A stretch of 64,000 nucleotides of DNA from Ignavibacteriales bacterium (GTDB lineage Bacteria; Bacteroidota; Ignavibacteria; Ignavibacteriales; Ignavibacteriaceae), in contig JADJEI010000001.1 of NCBI GenBank assembly GCA_016709155.1, positions 1,116,001 to 1,180,000 on the forward strand, in the 5' to 3' direction. Below are positions 18,603 to 28,219 of this stretch, piece after piece; the stretch's first letter is position 1, and each line of letters opens with the position of its first letter. The translations under genes were made by a program, and so were the position numbers. The notes under the pieces are model-generated. The model did no database searches. It was not told the DNA's origin and saw only the letters and a program-made list of their open reading frames with translations.

Positions 18603-19571
18603 TTAATTTTTATTTTTATCAAGTTCATTCCAAATAAGAGCCGCTGAACCAAGTATTGCGGCGTTCCCATTTTTTAGTCCTGAAGGAAGAATTTTTACTT
18701 TGTCTTTAAAAATATTGAGCATGTATTCTTCCATATATTTTTTAGTTGGTTCTAAAATTAATCCGCCGGCATTGGCTAACCCGCCGAAGATAATTATCGC
18801 CTCCGGACTTGTATGTGCAACAGCGTCCGCCAGCTTTATTCCGAGTATCTTTGCAGTTAGATCGAATGCCATCAATGCAATTTTATCTCCTTTTAATGCT
18901 GCATCGCTTATCATTTTAGAATTCAACTCATCGAAAGAAATTTCAGATAACAAACTTTGATAATTTGTATCGGCAAGTAGTTCAAACACAGTTCGTTTAA
19001 TTCCACTTGCAGAGGCGTAAGTTTCAAGACAGCCTTTTCTGCCGCATCCGCACTGCCTTCCACCTACATCATAAATTGTGTGCCCGATCTCACCTGCAAA
19101 TCCATCGTGCCCATAAACAAGCTCGCCGTTGACAATAATTCCACTCCCTACGCCTGTACCAAGAGTAATAACAATAAAATCTTTTAGACCTTTACCTGCA
19201 CCAAATTTCAATTCGCCAATTGCTGCCGCGTTTGCATCATTAGTAATTGCACACGGAACTGAAAAATATTTTTCACATAATTCGACAATATTTACCGTTC
19301 CCCAATTAAGGTTGGGTGGAAGTTCGACTGTTCCTTTATAATAATTTGCATTCGGTGCACCGACTCCTATTCCAACAAGTTGATAATTATTTTCAAGAGA
19401 AGAAAAAAGTTTTTTTACTTCGGGATGGAGCCGGCTAAATAATTTTTCAGCGCTTTCTTGAGAATGAGTAGGAAATGAAAACTCAACTAATAATTTTCCT
19501 TCCGGATCAACAAAACCAAATGCAGTGTTAGTTCCGCCGATATCAATTCCAAGTACTACTTTTTGTTTCAT
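18603..19571 (-). CDS. ROK-family glucokinase-like sugar kinase
   Basis: 322 residues, cytoplasmic. The phosphate-binding loop 'GIDIGGTNTAFGF' (8-20) and the second motif 'TLGTGVGSG' are present. The ROK zinc motif is complete: 'GHTIYDVGGRQCGCGRKGCLE' supplies His and three Cys. No N-terminal helix-turn-helix is present, so it is a kinase and not a NagC-like repressor. It should phosphorylate glucose released by the GH3 enzymes at C6. It lies between the MFS transporter (9-base gap) and a GH3 gene, which is the expected order of an uptake-kinase-hydrolase operon. The specificity for glucose is inferred from context. Confidence 0.93.
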   Translation of the reverse strand: MKQKVVLGIDIGGTNTAFGFVDPEGKLLVEFSFPTHSQESAEKLFSRLHPEVKKLFSSLENNYQLVGIGVGAPNANYYKGTVELPPNLNWGTVNIVELCEKYFSVPCAITNDANAAAIGELKFGAGKGLKDFIVITLGTGVGSGIIVNGELVYGHDGFAGEIGHTIYDVGGRQCGCGRKGCLETYASASGIKRTVFELLADTNYQSLLSEISFDELNSKMISDAALKGDKIALMAFDLTAKILGIKLADAVAHTSPEAIIIFGGLANAGGLILEPTKKYMEEYMLNIFKDKVKILPSGLKNGNAAILGSAALIWNELDKNKN

Positions 19572-19580
19572 AAAATTATT

Positions 19581-21089
19581 TTAAGCAGTTTTCGCGAAAG
19601 TTGGAATGTGTCCCTTCAAACCATAGAAGGCGATATAAATGTAACAAAGCACCGGCAAAATAAATGCGTGATGAATTCCAATATTATCAGCAAGAAATCC
19701 TTGAGCTAAAGGAATTAAAGCCCCGCCAACAATTGCAGTACATAAAATCCCTGACCCCTGCCCGGTGTGTTTTCCTAAACCGTCAATAGCCAGAGTGAAA
19801 ATTGTGGGAAACATTATTGAATTGAATAAACCAACAGCAAGGATACTCCACATGGCAAACTGTCCAAAAGTTAGCATTGAAGTAATTACTAATACAGCGG
19901 CTACAACCGCCAAAATTGCGAGCGTTCTGCCCGGCTTTGTTTTTCCAAGGTTGAAAGCGACATAATTAATAAACACTAACAGAAGGAAAGTTAGTGTTTT
20001 TGAAAATCCAGCAAATGAAAACGAGGATAAGTTTTGATATTCTTTTGTAACGTAACTTGCCAGACAAATTGCAAGTATAAAAACTCCAAGAGCATAAAAG
20101 TTTCTTTTTTTCAAATCAGTTAAACCGGAAAGAGTAATCGAGCCGAAAAATCGTCCTATCATTGCCCCGCCCCAATATAAAGCAACGTAAGTGCCCGCCT
20201 GACTTTCTTCCATCCCCAGAAGCTCCTTAAAATAATTAACAAGAAAGCTTCCAATTGCAACTTCACCCCCTACATAAACAAAAATTGCAACTGCGCCCAA
20301 AACTAAATGTCTGTATCCCCATGCGCTTTGGTGATGATGGTCAAAACTTCCATTATCACCTGAGCCTGAACTTGAGCTTGAACTTTGATTTGCTGCTTCA
20401 ATTTTAGGAAGCTTGAACAATGCAATAATTACTGCAATTAAAACAAGCATTCCGGTCAACACCAAATATGGCGTCTGTACTGATCCTGCTTCCATCAGCT
20501 TGTAAGCTTCTTGATCGGACAAAGTAAGTTTAGCAATTTCATCGGCACCCTTTACTGCAATAGCAAGAATAAGAATAGATCCTATTATAGGTGCAATCGT
20601 AGTTCCAAGTGAATTAAATGCCTGCGACAAATTTAATCTGCTCGATGCAGTTTCAGGCTTGCCTAAAATTGCCACATAAGGATTTGCCGCCACCTGAAGT
20701 AATGTAATTCCGGAAGCTAAAACAAATAGAGCTAATAAAAATATTTCGTAAGAACGATAGCCGGCGGCAGGATAGAATAATGCTGTACCACCTGCTGCGG
20801 TTAACAATCCGATAATGATACCGGACTTATAACCAATTTTCTCTACAAGAATTCCCGACGGAAGCGAAACAATTGCATACGCCGTAAAAAAAGTAAACTG
20901 AACCAGCATAACCTGTGTATAATTAAGATCAAAAATTGCTTTAAGGTGCGGGATAAGAATATCATTCAAGCTTGTAATGAATCCCCACATAAAAAAGAGT
21001 GACGTTAAAACAATAAGTGCTGGTGTATAATTAGTTCCATTGTTGACCGGTGAATTGTTAACATTCGTTGAAGGTGTTGAAACAGCCAT
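19581..21089 (-). CDS. FucP/GluP-type MFS sugar:proton symporter
   Basis: 502 residues with 12 predicted membrane helices. 'TSLFFMWGFITSLNDILIPH' and 'FTAYAIVSLPSG' mark the FucP (fucose, glucose/galactose) branch of the major facilitator superfamily. 'VAANPYVAILG' and 'TETASSRLNL'-like residues in helix 4-5 also match this branch. A Ser/Gly/His-rich cytoplasmic loop ('SSSSSGSGDNGSFDHHHQS', about 233-252) is unusual in composition. The gene is first in the long leftward operon and faces the sensor operon across a 298-base divergent region. Glucose is the most likely cargo given the neighbouring hydrolases and kinase, but the sequence does not prove it. Confidence 0.92.
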   Translation of the reverse strand: MAVSTPSTNVNNSPVNNGTNYTPALIVLTSLFFMWGFITSLNDILIPHLKAIFDLNYTQVMLVQFTFFTAYAIVSLPSGILVEKIGYKSGIIIGLLTAAGGTALFYPAAGYRSYEIFLLALFVLASGITLLQVAANPYVAILGKPETASSRLNLSQAFNSLGTTIAPIIGSILILAIAVKGADEIAKLTLSDQEAYKLMEAGSVQTPYLVLTGMLVLIAVIIALFKLPKIEAANQSSSSSSGSGDNGSFDHHHQSAWGYRHLVLGAVAIFVYVGGEVAIGSFLVNYFKELLGMEESQAGTYVALYWGGAMIGRFFGSITLSGLTDLKKRNFYALGVFILAICLASYVTKEYQNLSSFSFAGFSKTLTFLLLVFINYVAFNLGKTKPGRTLAILAVVAAVLVITSMLTFGQFAMWSILAVGLFNSIMFPTIFTLAIDGLGKHTGQGSGILCTAIVGGALIPLAQGFLADNIGIHHAFILPVLCYIYIAFYGLKGHIPTFAKTA

Positions 21090-21387
21090 GAAGTTCTCCA
21101 GATTATTTCTTACTGATATTATTGAATTTGTTTATGGACAATTTTTATGCCCTTATTTATTTTATAATTTTTCTAAATGGCAATATGATTTCAACTAAAT
21201 ATTACTTACGGCAAGAATTTCAAAATTTCTTAATTATCATTTTAATAAGTTTGGTTATTAAATTGATAAATCATTGTACAAATAATAAATACTTTTTAAC
21301 ATTTAAGATTTTTAAATTGAGTTTGAAATTTTCGAACTAATAATGTTCGAATACTAAAAATGAATGTAGCCAAATAACAGACAACAG
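21090..21387. promoter_or_regulatory. Divergent promoter region between hydrolase operon and sensor operon
   Basis: This 298-base AT-rich region must hold promoters for both the MFS-led operon and the binding-protein/kinase/regulator operon. It contains TTATTAAATTGATAA at 21255-21269, the 15-mer also found upstream of the symporter at 3330-3344. Near 21138 'TGGACA' and 'ATGCCC' resemble the halves of a sigma-54 site, but with 11 instead of 10 bases between GG and GC, so I do not call one. No gene is visible. Confidence 0.5.
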
Positions 21388-22701
21388 ATGAATCTCGAAA
21401 AAATATTTTATGTTGTGATAAGCACAATTCTTGTGATTGTTCTTGTATTGATCAGCTATCTTTTCACTCCTTTTGGAATAGAGAATAATTCTAATCACAA
21501 ACTTGTTACAATTTATTATGTTGATCATATCTCAACAGCACATCAAAAAGTTATAGACATTTTCAATAAAAAATATGAGGGGCAAATAAAAGTTGAAACG
21601 ATCAATCTATCATTCGAAAAATTTAGCACGAATGAAAGGAAGGAACTGCTTGCAAGATATTTAAGAAGCAAAAGCAGTAGGATTGATATTTTTTCAGTTG
21701 ATCAGATTTGGGTGCCGCGTTTTGCAAGGTGGGGTGTACCGCTTCAAAATTATTTAGACAGCAATGCTGTTAGCAGCCTCATTCCAAATGCTATGCAGAC
21801 TTGTTACTTCCAAGATACTCTTCTTGCTGTTCCTCTATACATAGATATTGCTGTGATGTTTTACCGGGATGATCTTTTGAAAAATTTTCCTGATTATAAT
21901 TCCATTGTTAATGAACTAAGCAAGTCAATTACCTGGGAAAATTTCATCAAACTTCATCAAAGGATTAATTCTCAAAGTCCTTTTTACACTTTTCAGGCAG
22001 ATGATTATGAAGGTTTGCTGTGCACATTTACTGAATTAATGGCTGGTCAAAATAAATTGATTGCAGATAAAGATGAAAATATTTTTGTTAATACTCCGGA
22101 AGGTAAAAAATCACTTCAGCTTTTAGTTGATCTAATTCATAAATACAAAGTTTCACCCAAAGAAGTTACTTATCTAAAAGAAAATGAGAGTTTCAAATTT
22201 TTTGCTGAACACAATGGTTATTTCCTTCGCTCGTGGTCAAGCATGTTTGATGATGAAGTTGAATATCTTACTGATGAAATGCGGAAAAATTTGAAAATGG
22301 CACCGATGCCACATTTTGAAAATACCAAACCAGTGTCGGTATACGGGGGGTGGAATTTAATGATTTCGAAATTCTCCGGAAAAATTCCTGAGGTAATTAA
22401 GTTTGTAAAATTCCTGATGAGTGAAGAGTCGCAAAAAGTTATGTTTGAAGAAGACGGGTATCTTCCGACAAATATAAATATTTATAACGATTCGGATTTT
22501 ACTTCAAAGCACAAAGAAATTATTTTTTTCAAAAATCTATTTAAAACAGGAGTTCATCGTCCATTCATGGAGGGCTACACAAACGTATCCGACATACTTT
22601 CTTATTATTTGAATTCATCCATAAAAGGTGAAACCAATGTTGAGGAGGCACTCCGTCAGGCAGAAAAGAAAATATTAGAAAAATCTATTATGGTTAAATA
22701 G
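21388..22701 (+). CDS. Membrane-anchored extracellular sugar-binding protein, probable sensor subunit
   Basis: 437 residues of the family-1 solute-binding fold (ABC sugar-binding type). The N-terminus is a membrane anchor ('IFYVVISTILVIVLVLISYL') without a lipobox. The body has 'DIFSVDQIWVPRFARWG' and 'DTLLAVPLYIDIAVMFYR', then 'GGWNLMISKFS' and a C-terminal 'VEEALRQAEKKI' helix, all typical of sugar-binding lobes. No ABC permease genes are adjacent. Instead it is followed after 5 bases by a histidine kinase and then a sigma-54 regulator. I infer that it detects oligosaccharide in the periplasm and passes the signal to the kinase. The stop is TAG, immediately followed by the kinase start. Confidence 0.88.
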   Translation: MNLEKIFYVVISTILVIVLVLISYLFTPFGIENNSNHKLVTIYYVDHISTAHQKVIDIFNKKYEGQIKVETINLSFEKFSTNERKELLARYLRSKSSRIDIFSVDQIWVPRFARWGVPLQNYLDSNAVSSLIPNAMQTCYFQDTLLAVPLYIDIAVMFYRDDLLKNFPDYNSIVNELSKSITWENFIKLHQRINSQSPFYTFQADDYEGLLCTFTELMAGQNKLIADKDENIFVNTPEGKKSLQLLVDLIHKYKVSPKEVTYLKENESFKFFAEHNGYFLRSWSSMFDDEVEYLTDEMRKNLKMAPMPHFENTKPVSVYGGWNLMISKFSGKIPEVIKFVKFLMSEESQKVMFEEDGYLPTNINIYNDSDFTSKHKEIIFFKNLFKTGVHRPFMEGYTNVSDILSYYLNSSIKGETNVEEALRQAEKKILEKSIMVK

Positions 22702-22706
22702 TTAAT

Positions 22707-24185
22707 ATGAAAACAAAAAAGGTTTTTGAAAAAATAAGAGAATATCATTTTGAATTTAAACATGTTACTGTTCTCTTCATTGTACTTTTCGCTTTTCAGT
22801 TAATTGTTTCATTTATAAATAAAGCCGCAATACGAAATTTTCTTAACACTACTCAGGAGTGGTATCAAAAAGAATCTGCAGAAGAAATTGCAAACCTCAC
22901 CACCACCTCAATCGAACTTGTGCTCGAATCGTTCGATCCAAAAGAAGAAATTCGAAAAGAAAAGGCTGAAAAAGTAATTCAGTCATTTGATATTATTTTC
23001 AGTCAGCAGCAGTTAAAGCATAATATTCAAGGGCTTTATATTCTTGTGCGCAGAGGTGATAACATTTATGCAATTGATGACGGTAAAACTCTTTACTCTT
23101 TCTTAATTGATCATGCTAAAGTTGATTCTGTCTTTGATAGGCAAAAGTCAAGAGTTGTAAATATATACAAAGAAATTGAAATGGACTTGAACTCTAAGGA
23201 ACAAATAATCAGCATTTTATCGGAGGAAAAAACTTTTAATATTTTTGTTCCATTCGTACTCCGAGGAGAATATATCGGTGCTGTTTATATGAGAAACACT
23301 CCCGATTTTTCTTTTATCACCGATGAAATTATTTCTAACTATGATGAAACTTCTATAATCTATATTTCTCTTATACTCCTCGGGTTACTTGCGATGTATT
23401 TTATTTCATCATACACAGTAAAGGAAAGAGATGAAGCTCAGAAACTCTTATTTGACGAACATGAAACAAGTTTGACGAAACAAATAAATTATCAGAAGGA
23501 ACTTGTTTTTACAAAACGGATCTACCACACCCACCATAAAGCTGAAAAAATTATGGGATTTATTAAAGAGGATTTGCGTAAACTTTCTTCTGAAAATATT
23601 AATGAAATTAAATACCGTGTTAGTAAATATTCTAACTTCATTTCAAGAGTGATCTATGATATGAAGTGGTACGATCCGCCAATACAAACAATACGCAATG
23701 CAATGTTCAAAACGAATTTGAATGAGGTTATTAAATTTATTGTCAATAATATTTTTTTACGCGTTGCTACAGCAAGCTCAGCTTTTAAGATTAGTCTTCA
23801 ACTTGATGATAATCTTCCAATAGTTAACGTAAACGAATTTGTTATTTGGGAAATCATTGAGCCATTGATACAAAATTCATTAGACCATGGAGGTGAGCAA
23901 AACCTGGTTATTGATATAATTACAAACTATGATGCTGAAACAAATCAGAGTACTATAATTTTACAAGATAACGGCAAAGGTATTTTGCCCGACCTTCTTG
24001 AAAAAAATGAAGAGGGATTGAAAAAAATCTTTCTGGAAAATGTTACAACTAAAAAAACGGAAATGCAAAACAGCGGATACGGCTGTTATATCTCTTATGA
24101 AATTTCAAAACGCTGCGGCTGGGATATTGACGCTGATAATACTGACGTCGGCGGGTGCAGATTTACTATAACTATTCAAAATTAA
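22707..24185 (+). CDS. Membrane histidine kinase with atypical phosphoacceptor region
   Basis: 492 residues. A membrane helix near 22-40 and a second near 216-234 enclose an extracytoplasmic sensor domain of about 175 residues. The cytoplasmic part has a helical region with 'IYHTHHKAEKIMGFIKEDL' where a standard kinase would have H-E-L-R-T-P, so the phosphorylated histidine is not obvious. The ATPase domain is recognisable: N-box 'EPLIQNSLDHGG', G1 'LQDNGKGI', and a G2-like 'NSGYGCYISYEIS'. It is encoded between the binding protein and the sigma-54 regulator, and the three presumably form one signalling chain. It could autophosphorylate at one of the clustered histidines, which I cannot decide. 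Confidence 0.85.
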   Translation: MKTKKVFEKIREYHFEFKHVTVLFIVLFAFQLIVSFINKAAIRNFLNTTQEWYQKESAEEIANLTTTSIELVLESFDPKEEIRKEKAEKVIQSFDIIFSQQQLKHNIQGLYILVRRGDNIYAIDDGKTLYSFLIDHAKVDSVFDRQKSRVVNIYKEIEMDLNSKEQIISILSEEKTFNIFVPFVLRGEYIGAVYMRNTPDFSFITDEIISNYDETSIIYISLILLGLLAMYFISSYTVKERDEAQKLLFDEHETSLTKQINYQKELVFTKRIYHTHHKAEKIMGFIKEDLRKLSSENINEIKYRVSKYSNFISRVIYDMKWYDPPIQTIRNAMFKTNLNEVIKFIVNNIFLRVATASSAFKISLQLDDNLPIVNVNEFVIWEIIEPLIQNSLDHGGEQNLVIDIITNYDAETNQSTIILQDNGKGILPDLLEKNEEGLKKIFLENVTTKKTEMQNSGYGCYISYEISKRCGWDIDADNTDVGGCRFTITIQN

Positions 24186-24199
24186 AATCGGAAATCTCG

Positions 24200-25659
24200 A
24201 TGCTTGGAATAAATAAAAAAATTCAAATACTGCTTATTGAGGATGAAGAATATGACGTTAGACGAGTCAAAAATACTGTTCAGCCTTTCGAGGATAACAT
24301 CATCATCTCAGATATTGTCTCAAATGGAAAATCGGCAATTGATCTTTTAACCTTGAAGAAAGATATATTCGACATTGTGATTATGGATTTTCAAATAGCC
24401 GGGGGTATTATGGGTGAATCTCTTATTCAAAAAATTAAGGAGATTGAACCTTCCATTCAGATAATCGTAATAACAAAAATGACGATTAATATTTCAGATT
24501 ATAATTTTGCCAATCGCTTGTTAAAGGCTGGGGCTTTCTGGTACTGCACAAAATACCCCGGTGATATTGAGGAATATATTTATCAACCAACCGATTTCAT
24601 TTTAAGTATTTTTAATGCTTACGAAAAATGCCTGCTCGAAAGAGAAAGATCGCGTTCGAATGCAAAGTTAGTTAAAAACGTTGAAGATGTTTTGATTCAA
24701 AAAAGAATCATAGGCAGTTCACAGGTTATTTCGCAGTTAAAAAGTGAAATTGGAAAATATGCTCAAAGCAATGTTAACACCTTAATCAGAGGTGCTTCGG
24801 GCACCGGCAAAGAACTTGTTGCTTATAATATTCATTACAGAAGTCAGCGCAAGCTTGAAAATTTTGTTGTAATAAATTGCGGCAGCCTTCCAAATGATTT
24901 AGTCGAAAGTGAACTATTTGGATATGAAAAAGGTGCGTTCACCGGAGCCGATAAAAAAAAACTTGGACTTTTTGAAATAGCAAACAACGGAACTGTTTTT
25001 CTTGATGAGATTACCGAGCTGCCTTTGCAGGCTCAGGTAAAAATCCTTCGCGTAATTCAGGACGGCGAAATTGAAAAAATTGGTCGCACAGAAAAACTGC
25101 GCGTGGATGTTAGAGTGATTGCCGCAACTAACCGTAATATCGAGGAGGAGGTAAAAGCAAAACGCTTCAGAGAAGATCTTTACTATCGCCTTAATGTTCT
25201 GCCGATTTATGTTCCCGAACTAAAAAACCGTAAAGAAGATATTCCACTACTAACAGATTATTTTCTTTCGATGTTTAGTGTTGATATGGGAAAAGATAAA
25301 CCGGTGATTCCGCAAGAAACAATTGAGATAATGACGAACTACGATTGGCAGGGAAATGTGCGCGAATTAAAAATGTCATTCAACGATTTTTATTTACTGA
25401 CCAAAGTGTAATTACTCCTGCAATTGCAAAAAGAGCCATTGAAATTATCGACCCGATCAGCGGCATAGACAGTTCGGACGAATACAAATTTTTTACTCCC
25501 AATAAAATAATACCATTAAAAGAAATGGAAAAAATCCTTCGCGAAAAGTATTTTAAATTTGTCAGAGAAAATACTTCCTCGGATACAGAGGCTGCAAAAC
25601 AGCTCGGTTTAGCTCCGCCAAATTATTATCGCATGTGTAAAGAACTTGGACTAAAATAA
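24200..25659 (+). CDS. Sigma-54-dependent response regulator, one frameshift
   Basis: About 486 residues from the ATG at 24200, which sits 12 bases after the kinase stop. The receiver domain has acidic 'LIEDEEYD', the phosphoacceptor Asp in 'IVIMDFQ' and Lys in 'CTKYPGD'. The AAA+ domain has Walker A 'GASGTGKE', the sigma-54 contact loop 'GAFTGA' and Walker B 'GTVFLDEI'. The Fis-like helix-turn-helix is at the end ('AAKQLGLAPPNYYRMCKELG'). The frame breaks in the A5 run at 25369-25373. One added base gives N-V-R-E-L-K-N-V-I-Q-R-F-L-F, which is family-like. It should activate sigma-54 promoters of the hydrolase genes in response to sugar. Confidence 0.92.
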
Positions 25660-25763
25660 AATTTATTTATCTTTTTAATAATTAGATCTTATTAGAATAA
25701 TAAGAAAAGATTTGATTCAGTATTTATTAAAGCCGTTTAGTTTAATACACCGTAGAAAAATCT

Positions 25764-25779
25764 TGGTACTATAGTTGAA
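25764..25779 (+). promoter_or_regulatory. Possible sigma-54 promoter upstream of the GH2 gene
   Basis: TTGGTACTATAGTTGAAC lies about 45 bases before the GH2 start. It keeps GG of the -24 element and TTG of the -12 element with correct spacing, but has GA in place of the near-invariant GC. It follows directly after a sigma-54 regulator gene, which makes it worth noting. On sequence alone it is weak. Confidence 0.25.
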
Positions 25780-25820
25780 CTGCCTTTTATAAATTAGCAT
25801 TATAGTTAAAGGTTCAAATT

Positions 25821-28178
25821 ATGTTTAACAGCGTTATTCCCGCATTTAAGAAATTATCAATCGTTATAATCCTCTTATTCTCTACAGATTCATTTGGGCA
25901 GGTTGCGAGTCTTGAAGCAACTTTCAGTTTAAATGAAATCGAAGGTATAAATGTTCCTTACCAAAATGGAATGCCCGTACCTTCATTTGAAAAACAAAAT
26001 CGTAGCATTATCAATCTAAAAGGCGAATGGAAAAAACAAAGATTTAACGCTGACGATAATATCACACTCGCTAAACGTGATGCGGCAGGTTATCAAAATT
26101 TAATTAATGAAGCCGCCGAAAGGTACCTTCCTTCCTATGATGACAGCGGTTGGGAAACAAAAATACTTCCCGCCGTTGAAAATGAAATGCATACTTATCC
26201 AACCGTGCCGGAATATTATGAGGATGGGGTGTGGTATCGAAAAGAATTTAATGTTGATGCAGCCGATGTAAACAACTTTATAAAATTAATGTTCTATTCA
26301 GTCAATTATGTCGCCGATGTTTGGGTCAATGGTAATTATCTCGGCTATCACGAAGGCGGTTACACTCCATTCGCTTTTGATGTTTCACCATTTCTTAATT
26401 ACGGCGGATCAAATCTAATAGCTGTACGTGTTGATAATCCGGGATGGGGCAACAGAAATGATATTGTTCCATACACAGATTGCGATTGGTTTAATTACAC
26501 GGGTATAATTCATGATGTTTATCTTGAAATAACAGATCGTGTTTCTGTGATCAGAGCTAATATAGTTCCGCAAAATATAAGCGGCGATGTTCAGACCACA
26601 CTTATAATTTCAAATAATGACAATGCTGAGAAAGATGTTACAGTAAATATGCAAGTATATGAGGCTGATATAAATGAGAGTAATATCCATTCCGAATCAG
26701 CTTCCGAAATTTTAGGTTCATTGATAAGTGTTTCGGGTGTAATTACTACTTCATTATTAATTCCTGCGGATTCAATTGGAGTTTGGCAGACAAATATCAC
26801 TGTCACCAATCCAAAACTCTGGTCAATGAAAGCACCAAATCTGTACGTGATGAAAATTTCATTATCAGTCAACAGTGTTGTTGTTGATGAATATTACACT
26901 CAGTTTGGTATTAGGAAATTATCGCTCGATGGTGATAAGGTTAGACTAAATGATAAAGTTATTTTTCTGCCCGGTGTCGCTCGCCATGAAGATCATCCAA
27001 TGCTTGGCAGAAGTATTCCGATTGATACTATCTATTCTGATTTACAAAAAGTTCAAGCTATTAATTCTGTTTCATTACGAACTGCACATTATCCAAATCA
27101 TCTTCAAACATATTTACTCGCAGATAGGATGGGGATTGCAATTATCGAAGAAATTCCTGTCTGGCAGTTTGATAATCCTACTGCCTGGGAAATTCAAAAC
27201 AACACAAGACACATTCACGAGCAAATGTTCCGCGAGATGATTTTTAAAGATTACAACCGCCCTTCGATTTTTCTCTGGAGTACAGTGAATGAGTGTCTTG
27301 ATGTACCTAATAGAAAAATTTTTATCGAAAAAGTAAATCAGGATTTGAAACAAAATTATCCCGATGGAAGATTCATTGTTCAATCAGCCGCTGCAAATAG
27401 ACCAGGACCCGAAGATGATTCTCAAAACGTTTGCGATGCTTTAGGATGGACTATGTACTTCGGGATTTTTTACGGCGACTCATACTTCGCCGATACATTT
27501 AATTTTATTAACGATGCTAAATCATTTTTCCCGGACAAGCCGATACTCGATACAGAGTTTGGTTTCTGGTCTTCTGAAAATGGTTCCACAACTCAGGAAC
27601 AGGTTGATGTTTTCACTTTAACATTCCCGGCTTTTCAAATACATGCGGCGTTAAGTGCAAATGGCAATGTTAATGAAAATGGTGCGCTGCTGGGTTGCAC
27701 CTGGTGGTGTATTTTTGATTGGTATTCAAATGGACATCCGTTTGGATATCAAAGCATGGGTTTGTACGATATGTTCAGAAATACATTAAAACCTGTTGGC
27801 AATGTTTTAAAGAGTGCCTACTCACCATATTTCCAAAACGGAGGCACAGCAACCGGAATCAACGATTTACAAATTGAAGTGCCGGAAAAATTTTCACTTG
27901 GACAAAATTATCCAAATCCATTTAATCCCATAACTGTTATTCGTTATACAATCCCAACAACTCCCCTCTCCTTTGGCGAGGGGTTGGGAGTGAGGCTAAA
28001 AGTGTTTGATGTTTTAGGTAATGAAGTAGCAACACTCGTAAACGAACCACAACAGCCCGGAACATACGAAGTAGAGTTTAACGTAGGACAGGCTTTTAGC
28101 CTGTCAAGCGGCGTATATTATTATCAACTACGCGCAGGTGATTTAATTGAGACGAAGAAAATGATCTTACTCAAATAA
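25821..28178 (+). CDS. Secreted GH2 glycoside hydrolase with T9SS sorting domain
   Basis: 785 residues. A signal peptide (about 1-27) is followed by the GH2 sugar-binding jelly-roll (about 65-240, 'VWYRKEF', 'GYHEGGYTPFAFDV'), an immunoglobulin-like domain (about 245-365) and the TIM barrel (about 370-660). The acid/base is Glu491 in 'STVNECLD' and the nucleophile is Glu579 in 'ILDTEFGFW'. The C-terminal 95 residues are a type IX secretion sorting domain ('GQNYPNPFNPIT'), so the enzyme is exported across the outer membrane. It should act as a beta-galactosidase, beta-glucuronidase or beta-mannosidase; the substrate is not clear. The sorting domain contains two in-frame palindromic inserts (27961-27997 and 28086-28105). 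Confidence 0.92.
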   Translation: MFNSVIPAFKKLSIVIILLFSTDSFGQVASLEATFSLNEIEGINVPYQNGMPVPSFEKQNRSIINLKGEWKKQRFNADDNITLAKRDAAGYQNLINEAAERYLPSYDDSGWETKILPAVENEMHTYPTVPEYYEDGVWYRKEFNVDAADVNNFIKLMFYSVNYVADVWVNGNYLGYHEGGYTPFAFDVSPFLNYGGSNLIAVRVDNPGWGNRNDIVPYTDCDWFNYTGIIHDVYLEITDRVSVIRANIVPQNISGDVQTTLIISNNDNAEKDVTVNMQVYEADINESNIHSESASEILGSLISVSGVITTSLLIPADSIGVWQTNITVTNPKLWSMKAPNLYVMKISLSVNSVVVDEYYTQFGIRKLSLDGDKVRLNDKVIFLPGVARHEDHPMLGRSIPIDTIYSDLQKVQAINSVSLRTAHYPNHLQTYLLADRMGIAIIEEIPVWQFDNPTAWEIQNNTRHIHEQMFREMIFKDYNRPSIFLWSTVNECLDVPNRKIFIEKVNQDLKQNYPDGRFIVQSAAANRPGPEDDSQNVCDALGWTMYFGIFYGDSYFADTFNFINDAKSFFPDKPILDTEFGFWSSENGSTTQEQVDVFTLTFPAFQIHAALSANGNVNENGALLGCTWWCIFDWYSNGHPFGYQSMGLYDMFRNTLKPVGNVLKSAYSPYFQNGGTATGINDLQIEVPEKFSLGQNYPNPFNPITVIRYTIPTTPLSFGEGLGVRLKVFDVLGNEVATLVNEPQQPGTYEVEFNVGQAFSLSSGVYYYQLRAGDLIETKKMILLK
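27886..28178 (+). repeat. T9SS sorting-domain cassette, copy 1, with palindromic inserts
   Basis: This stretch is nearly identical at the DNA level to 29952-30245 and, inverted, to 36971-37245 and 39495-39765. It contains the palindrome CCCCTCTCC/GGCGAGGGG (27963-27983), which encodes the insert P-L-S-F-G-E-G-L-G-V-R. It also contains GACAGGCT/AGCCTGTC (28087-28105), encoding G-Q-A-F-S. Both are in frame. The related protein at 41146 lacks both inserts. Confidence 0.85.
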
Positions 28179-28219
28179 TATCAAGTCGCATTCATTATTA
28201 ATAATTTAGATAACTAAAA

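Noticed and set aside
21138..21155. Sigma-54 promoter in the divergent region
   Set aside because: The spacing between the GG and GC elements is 11 instead of 10 bases, so it does not fit well enough.
21388..22701. ABC sugar importer operon
   Set aside because: No permease or ATPase genes follow the binding protein; kinase and regulator genes do.
24155..24199. Upstream start for the sigma-54 regulator
   Set aside because: It would overlap the kinase gene by 31 bases and precede the receiver domain with unrelated residues; ATG 24200 fits the family.
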